Assembly: GCA_019683665.1 (NCBI GenBank) | Contig: JADGIB010000194.1 | Location: forward strand, 1-7,060 | Reading direction: 5' to 3' | Origin: Solirubrobacteraceae bacterium | Lineage (GTDB): Bacteria; Actinomycetota; Thermoleophilia; Solirubrobacterales; Solirubrobacteraceae | Length of the DNA: 7,060 bases | In this document: positions 4,734 through 7,060 of the stretch, piece by piece | How positions within the stretch are numbered: the first letter of the stretch is position 1 | Layout of the letters: every line of letters starts with the position of its first letter | Notes under the pieces: generated by a model | What the model was told of the DNA's origin: nothing | The model's input: the letters and a program-made list of their open reading frames with translations, nothing else | The model's database searches: none | Position numbers and translations under genes: made by a program

Positions 4734-5999
4734 GTGAGAGTCCAGCCCGTCGCCGCCGCCTGCCTGGCCGCCGCCGTCGCCGCGGTCGCCGCACCGCCCG
4801 CCGCCGCCGAGACCGACGTCGAGCGCGTCATGCGCAGCCCGGCCTACCAGGCCGCCGCCGCCCACCTCGACGCCGACCGCGGGCGGATCGTCGAGGAGGC
4901 GATCGCGCTCCAGCAGATCCCGGCGCCCACCGGGCAGGAGGCGCGCAAGGCCCAGGCGTTCGCCGACATGCTCCGCGCCCAGGGCCTGCGCGACGTCGCG
5001 ATCGACGCCGAGGGCAACGTCACCGCCGTGCGCCCCGGCCGCGGCCGCGGCATGGTGGCCGTCGTCGCCCACCTCGACACGGTCTTCCCGCTCGACACCG
5101 ACCTCACCGTCCGCCGCGAGGGCGACCGGATCTTCGCCCCGGGCCTGGCCGACGACAGCCACGGGCTCGCCGTCCTGCTCGGCCTGGCCCGCGCGCTCGA
5201 CGCCGCGGGCGCCACGCACGACGCCGACCTGCTCTTCGTCGGCAGCGTCGGCGAGGAGGGCCTCGGCGACCTGCGCGGCGTCAAGCACCTGCTCGGCGCC
5301 GGCCCCTACCGCGACCGCATCACCCGCTTCATCGCCCTCGACGGGACCGACCCGGCCGAGATCGTCAACCGCGGGTTGGGCAGCAAGCGCTACCGGGTGA
5401 CGTTCACCGGCCCCGGCGGCCACAGCTACCTCGCCTTCGGGACGGTGAACCCGGTCTACGCGCTCGCCGACGCGACGACCCGCCTCGCCCGCCTGCGCGT
5501 CCCCCGCGGGGCGACGTTGAACGTCGGCGTCGTCCAGGGCGGCACCGCGGTCAACGCGATCCCGACGCGGGCCGAGATGCAGGTCGACATGCGCTCGCTC
5601 GAGCGCGCGCACCTCGACGCCCTCGAGCGGCGCCTGCTGCGGATCGTCCGCCGCGCGGCCCGCGACGAGAACCGGGCCCGCTCGACGAAGAGCGGCCGCA
5701 TCGAGGTCACGCCGGTGAAGGTCGGCGACCGCCCGTCCGGCGTCACGAAGGCGTCCGACCCGCTCGTGCGGATCGCGCGCGACGCGGTCGCCGCGCACGG
5801 CTGGACGCCGCGCCTGTCGACGCAGAGCACCGACGCGAACGTCCCGATGAGCCGCGGCATCCCGGCGGTCACGCTCGCGTCCGGGCTGGGCGGCGGCGAG
5901 CACGCCGCCGCCGAGGAGCACCTCGACGTCGAGCCCGGCGCGCACGCCCGCCAGCTGCGGATGAACCTCGCCGCCGTCCTGGCCGCCGCCGGCGCCTGA
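4734..5999 (+). CDS. Secreted M20-family zinc metallopeptidase (PepT/CPG2-like)
   Basis: This 421-residue protein begins with an Ala-rich export signal (residues 1-25, probable cleavage after PPAAA), so it likely acts outside the cytoplasm. The M20 two-metal site is complete: AHLDTVFP (His113, Asp115 with the usual neighbouring Asp), GLADDSHG (bridging Asp140), GSVGEEGLG (catalytic Glu174 and metal Glu175), ALDGTD (Asp203) and GGGEHAAAEEH (His390). The inserted dimerisation domain, about 215-325, holds FTGPGGHSY with His230, which in the family reaches across the dimer to the substrate. Motif spacing resembles peptidase T and carboxypeptidase G2, so it may remove terminal residues from short peptides or hydrolyse N-acyl amino acids; the substrate is not determinable. 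The GTG start at 4734 has a strong ribosome binding site. It is divergent from tetR, with the shared operator between them. Confidence 0.92.
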   Translation: MRVQPVAAACLAAAVAAVAAPPAAAETDVERVMRSPAYQAAAAHLDADRGRIVEEAIALQQIPAPTGQEARKAQAFADMLRAQGLRDVAIDAEGNVTAVRPGRGRGMVAVVAHLDTVFPLDTDLTVRREGDRIFAPGLADDSHGLAVLLGLARALDAAGATHDADLLFVGSVGEEGLGDLRGVKHLLGAGPYRDRITRFIALDGTDPAEIVNRGLGSKRYRVTFTGPGGHSYLAFGTVNPVYALADATTRLARLRVPRGATLNVGVVQGGTAVNAIPTRAEMQVDMRSLERAHLDALERRLLRIVRRAARDENRARSTKSGRIEVTPVKVGDRPSGVTKASDPLVRIARDAVAAHGWTPRLSTQSTDANVPMSRGIPAVTLASGLGGGEHAAAEEHLDVEPGAHARQLRMNLAAVLAAAGA

Positions 6000-6048
6000 C
6001 CGCGGCGCGCGGCCCGGCCGCGCCCGCCTCGATCCGGCCCGCGGCGGC

Positions 6049-6093
6049 CGTGTGGCACCTGGCATCGGAGGGGTCGATGCCAGGTGCCGCACG
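6049..6093. terminator. Long inverted repeat, likely bidirectional terminator
   Basis: GGCACCTGGCATCG (6054-6067) and CGATGCCAGGTGCC (6075-6088) pair perfectly over 14 bp around a 7-base loop. Five further pairs, one of them T-G, extend the stem to 6049 and 6093. It lies between the convergent M20 peptidase and yihY genes, where a two-way terminator is expected. There is no T-tract, which is common in very GC-rich genomes. The rest of 6000-6107 is plain GC-rich spacer. Confidence 0.7.
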
Positions 6094-6107
6094 TCCCGCG
6101 GCGGCGG

Positions 6108-6950
6108 TCAGGCGTCGGCGCGCGCGGCGGCCCGCCACTGCTCGAGCTCGGCGTCGAAGCTCACCCCGGCCAGGAGGACGAGGTTGATGAGCCACAGCCA
6201 GATCATCGAGGCGATCGTCGCGCCGAGCGCGCCGTAGCTCGTCTCGTAGGAGCCGAACAGGTTCACGTAGACGGTGAACAGGCCCGAGACGACGATCCAG
6301 GCCAGGACCGTGAGCGCGCCGCCGGGCGTCACGACCCCGAGCCGGGCGAGCGTCCGCCGCCGGCTCGGCGAGCCGCGGTAGAGGAGCCCGACCAGCAGGA
6401 CGAGGAGGACGATCACCGCCGGCCACTTGACGATCTCGTAGAGCGTCACCGTCGCCTCGGTGAGGTCGAGCGCCTGGCCGATCTCCTCGGCGAGGTCCCC
6501 GGTGACGATGATCGCCGTCAGCGCGACCGCGGCGACGACGAGCAGCGCGAGCGTCAGCGCGAAGCGGGCCGGCCAGGCGTGCCACAGCGGCCGCTGCGGC
6601 ACGCCCCAGATCCGGGCCGACGCGCGGAAGAACGAGCCGACGTACGCCGACGCCGTCCACAGCACGCCGAGGATCCCGACGCCGAGCAGCGCGCCGGACG
6701 CGGCGTCGGTGCGCAGGACGTCGGCGAACTGCTCGCGCATGCCCTGGTCGCGGTCGCCGGGCACGAGCGCGCCGAGCACCTCGAGCGTGCGCTCGACCTC
6801 CTCCTGCGTGCCGAGCAGCCCGACGAGCGAGAACAGGACGAGCAGGGCGGGGACGAGCCCCAGCAGCCCGTAGTAGGTCAGCGCCGCCCCGCGGTCGAGG
6901 AGGTCGTTCTCCTTCGCCCGCGCCAGCAGCTCGGCGTGGTCGGTGCGCAC
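6108..6950 (-). CDS. YihY/BrkB-family inner-membrane protein
   Basis: This 280-residue polytopic membrane protein has about six hydrophobic helices, near residues 28-47, 87-105, 130-150, 174-192, 208-229 and 240-264. Family hallmarks are the N-terminal NDLLDRGAALTYYGLLGLVPAL (residues 15-36, allowing for local variation) and the C-terminal YGALGATIASMIWLWL (239-254) followed by a polar FDAELE end. The family was once named ribonuclease BN, but that activity belongs to another protein; its real function is not settled, and transport or envelope roles have been proposed. The start is GTG at 6950-6948, giving a normal family length, with no clear Shine-Dalgarno sequence. It converges on the M20 peptidase gene and its upstream region holds a hairpin at 6976-7008. 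Nothing ties it to the TetR operators. Confidence 0.92.
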   Translation of the reverse strand: MRTDHAELLARAKENDLLDRGAALTYYGLLGLVPALLVLFSLVGLLGTQEEVERTLEVLGALVPGDRDQGMREQFADVLRTDAASGALLGVGILGVLWTASAYVGSFFRASARIWGVPQRPLWHAWPARFALTLALLVVAAVALTAIIVTGDLAEEIGQALDLTEATVTLYEIVKWPAVIVLLVLLVGLLYRGSPSRRRTLARLGVVTPGGALTVLAWIVVSGLFTVYVNLFGSYETSYGALGATIASMIWLWLINLVLLAGVSFDAELEQWRAAARADA

Positions 6951-6975
6951 AGCGCCAGGACCGTACCGGCCGTGC

Positions 6976-7008
6976 CCCTCGGGGTGGCTGCACTGCCCAC
7001 CCCGAGGG
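6976..7008. terminator. GC-rich hairpin, candidate terminator
   Basis: CCCTCGGGGTGG (6976-6987) and CCACCCCGAGGG (6997-7008) form a perfect 12-bp stem with a 9-base loop. An outer ACCGG/CCGGT pair of arms (6965-6969 and 7009-7013) could lengthen it. No T-tract is present on either strand. It lies 26 bases upstream of the yihY start, so it probably ends a transcript from a gene beyond the window edge. The remaining 7014-7060 is an extreme G/C run with no gene I can support. Confidence 0.55.
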
Positions 7009-7060
7009 CCGGTCCGGTCGCGGGGGCCGGGGGGGGCGGCGCCCGCGCCGGGCCGGGCGC

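Noticed and set aside
4619..4831. N-terminal extension of TetR to 4831
   Set aside because: It would cross the operator and the peptidase signal-sequence region and adds Ala/Thr-rich residues absent from TetR proteins.
3984..6092. Very long minus-strand open frame across the peptidase and tetR
   Set aside because: It is antisense to the M20 peptidase and out of frame with tetR; the Arg/Ala/Gly-rich translation is typical of GC-driven spurious frames.
4361..6187. Long plus-strand open frame overlapping the peptidase
   Set aside because: Arg/Pro-rich out-of-frame reading of the M20 gene with no motif.
1..7060. CRISPR array, insertion sequence, transposase or integrase
   Set aside because: No regularly spaced repeats, terminal inverted repeats or recombinase motifs were seen on either strand.

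Overview
The window looks like a high-GC actinobacterial chromosome. Support comes from the very high GC content, G/C-rich third codon positions, GTG starts, short or absent 5' leaders and GC-rich terminators. A Thermoleophilia/Solirubrobacterales-like host is a guess from protein style only. There are seven protein-coding loci in two blocks, separated near 2910-2963 by a tRNA 3'-end-like fragment and a strong terminator.

Left block (about 1-2900) is an arsenic-response cluster. Two divergent operons share a 40-bp promoter region at 1561-1621. Rightward: arsR (1622-1975), an As(III)-type ArsR repressor, overlapping arsM (1963-2724), an As(III) S-adenosylmethionine methyltransferase. Leftward: a calcineurin-like metallophosphoesterase (838-1560), coupled by a one-base stop/start overlap to an aquaporin-family channel (101-838) with a wide-pore selectivity filter. 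An inverted repeat (1601-1622) overlaps the promoter elements of both operons and is the likely ArsR operator, so channel, phosphoesterase, repressor and methylase should respond together to arsenite. No arsenate reductase or ArsB/Acr3 pump lies inside the window. Positions 1-100 hold no gene I can support.

Boundary (2725-2990): a spacer with a hairpin, then a piece with the exact geometry of the last third of a tRNA (T-loop, 3' T-stem strand, 3' acceptor strand, discriminator base), followed at once by a perfect 11-bp-stem terminator. The rest of the cloverleaf is missing. This is what an attachment-site scar of an island integrated in a tRNA gene looks like. GC sampled by hand is lower to the left than to the right, so the ars cluster may be the end of an integrated element.

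Right block (2990-7060): a ureohydrolase of the agmatinase/arginase family on the minus strand with one clear and one probable frameshift; a TetR-family repressor (4010-4618, minus); a secreted M20 metallopeptidase (4734-5999, plus); and a YihY/BrkB-family membrane protein (6108-6950, minus). Two near-identical 21-bp operators flank tetR, one in the tetR/peptidase intergenic region and one in the ureohydrolase promoter. That suggests a small TetR regulon joining a peptidase to a guanidino-compound hydrolase. A long inverted repeat separates the convergent peptidase and yihY genes, and another GC-rich hairpin lies upstream of yihY.
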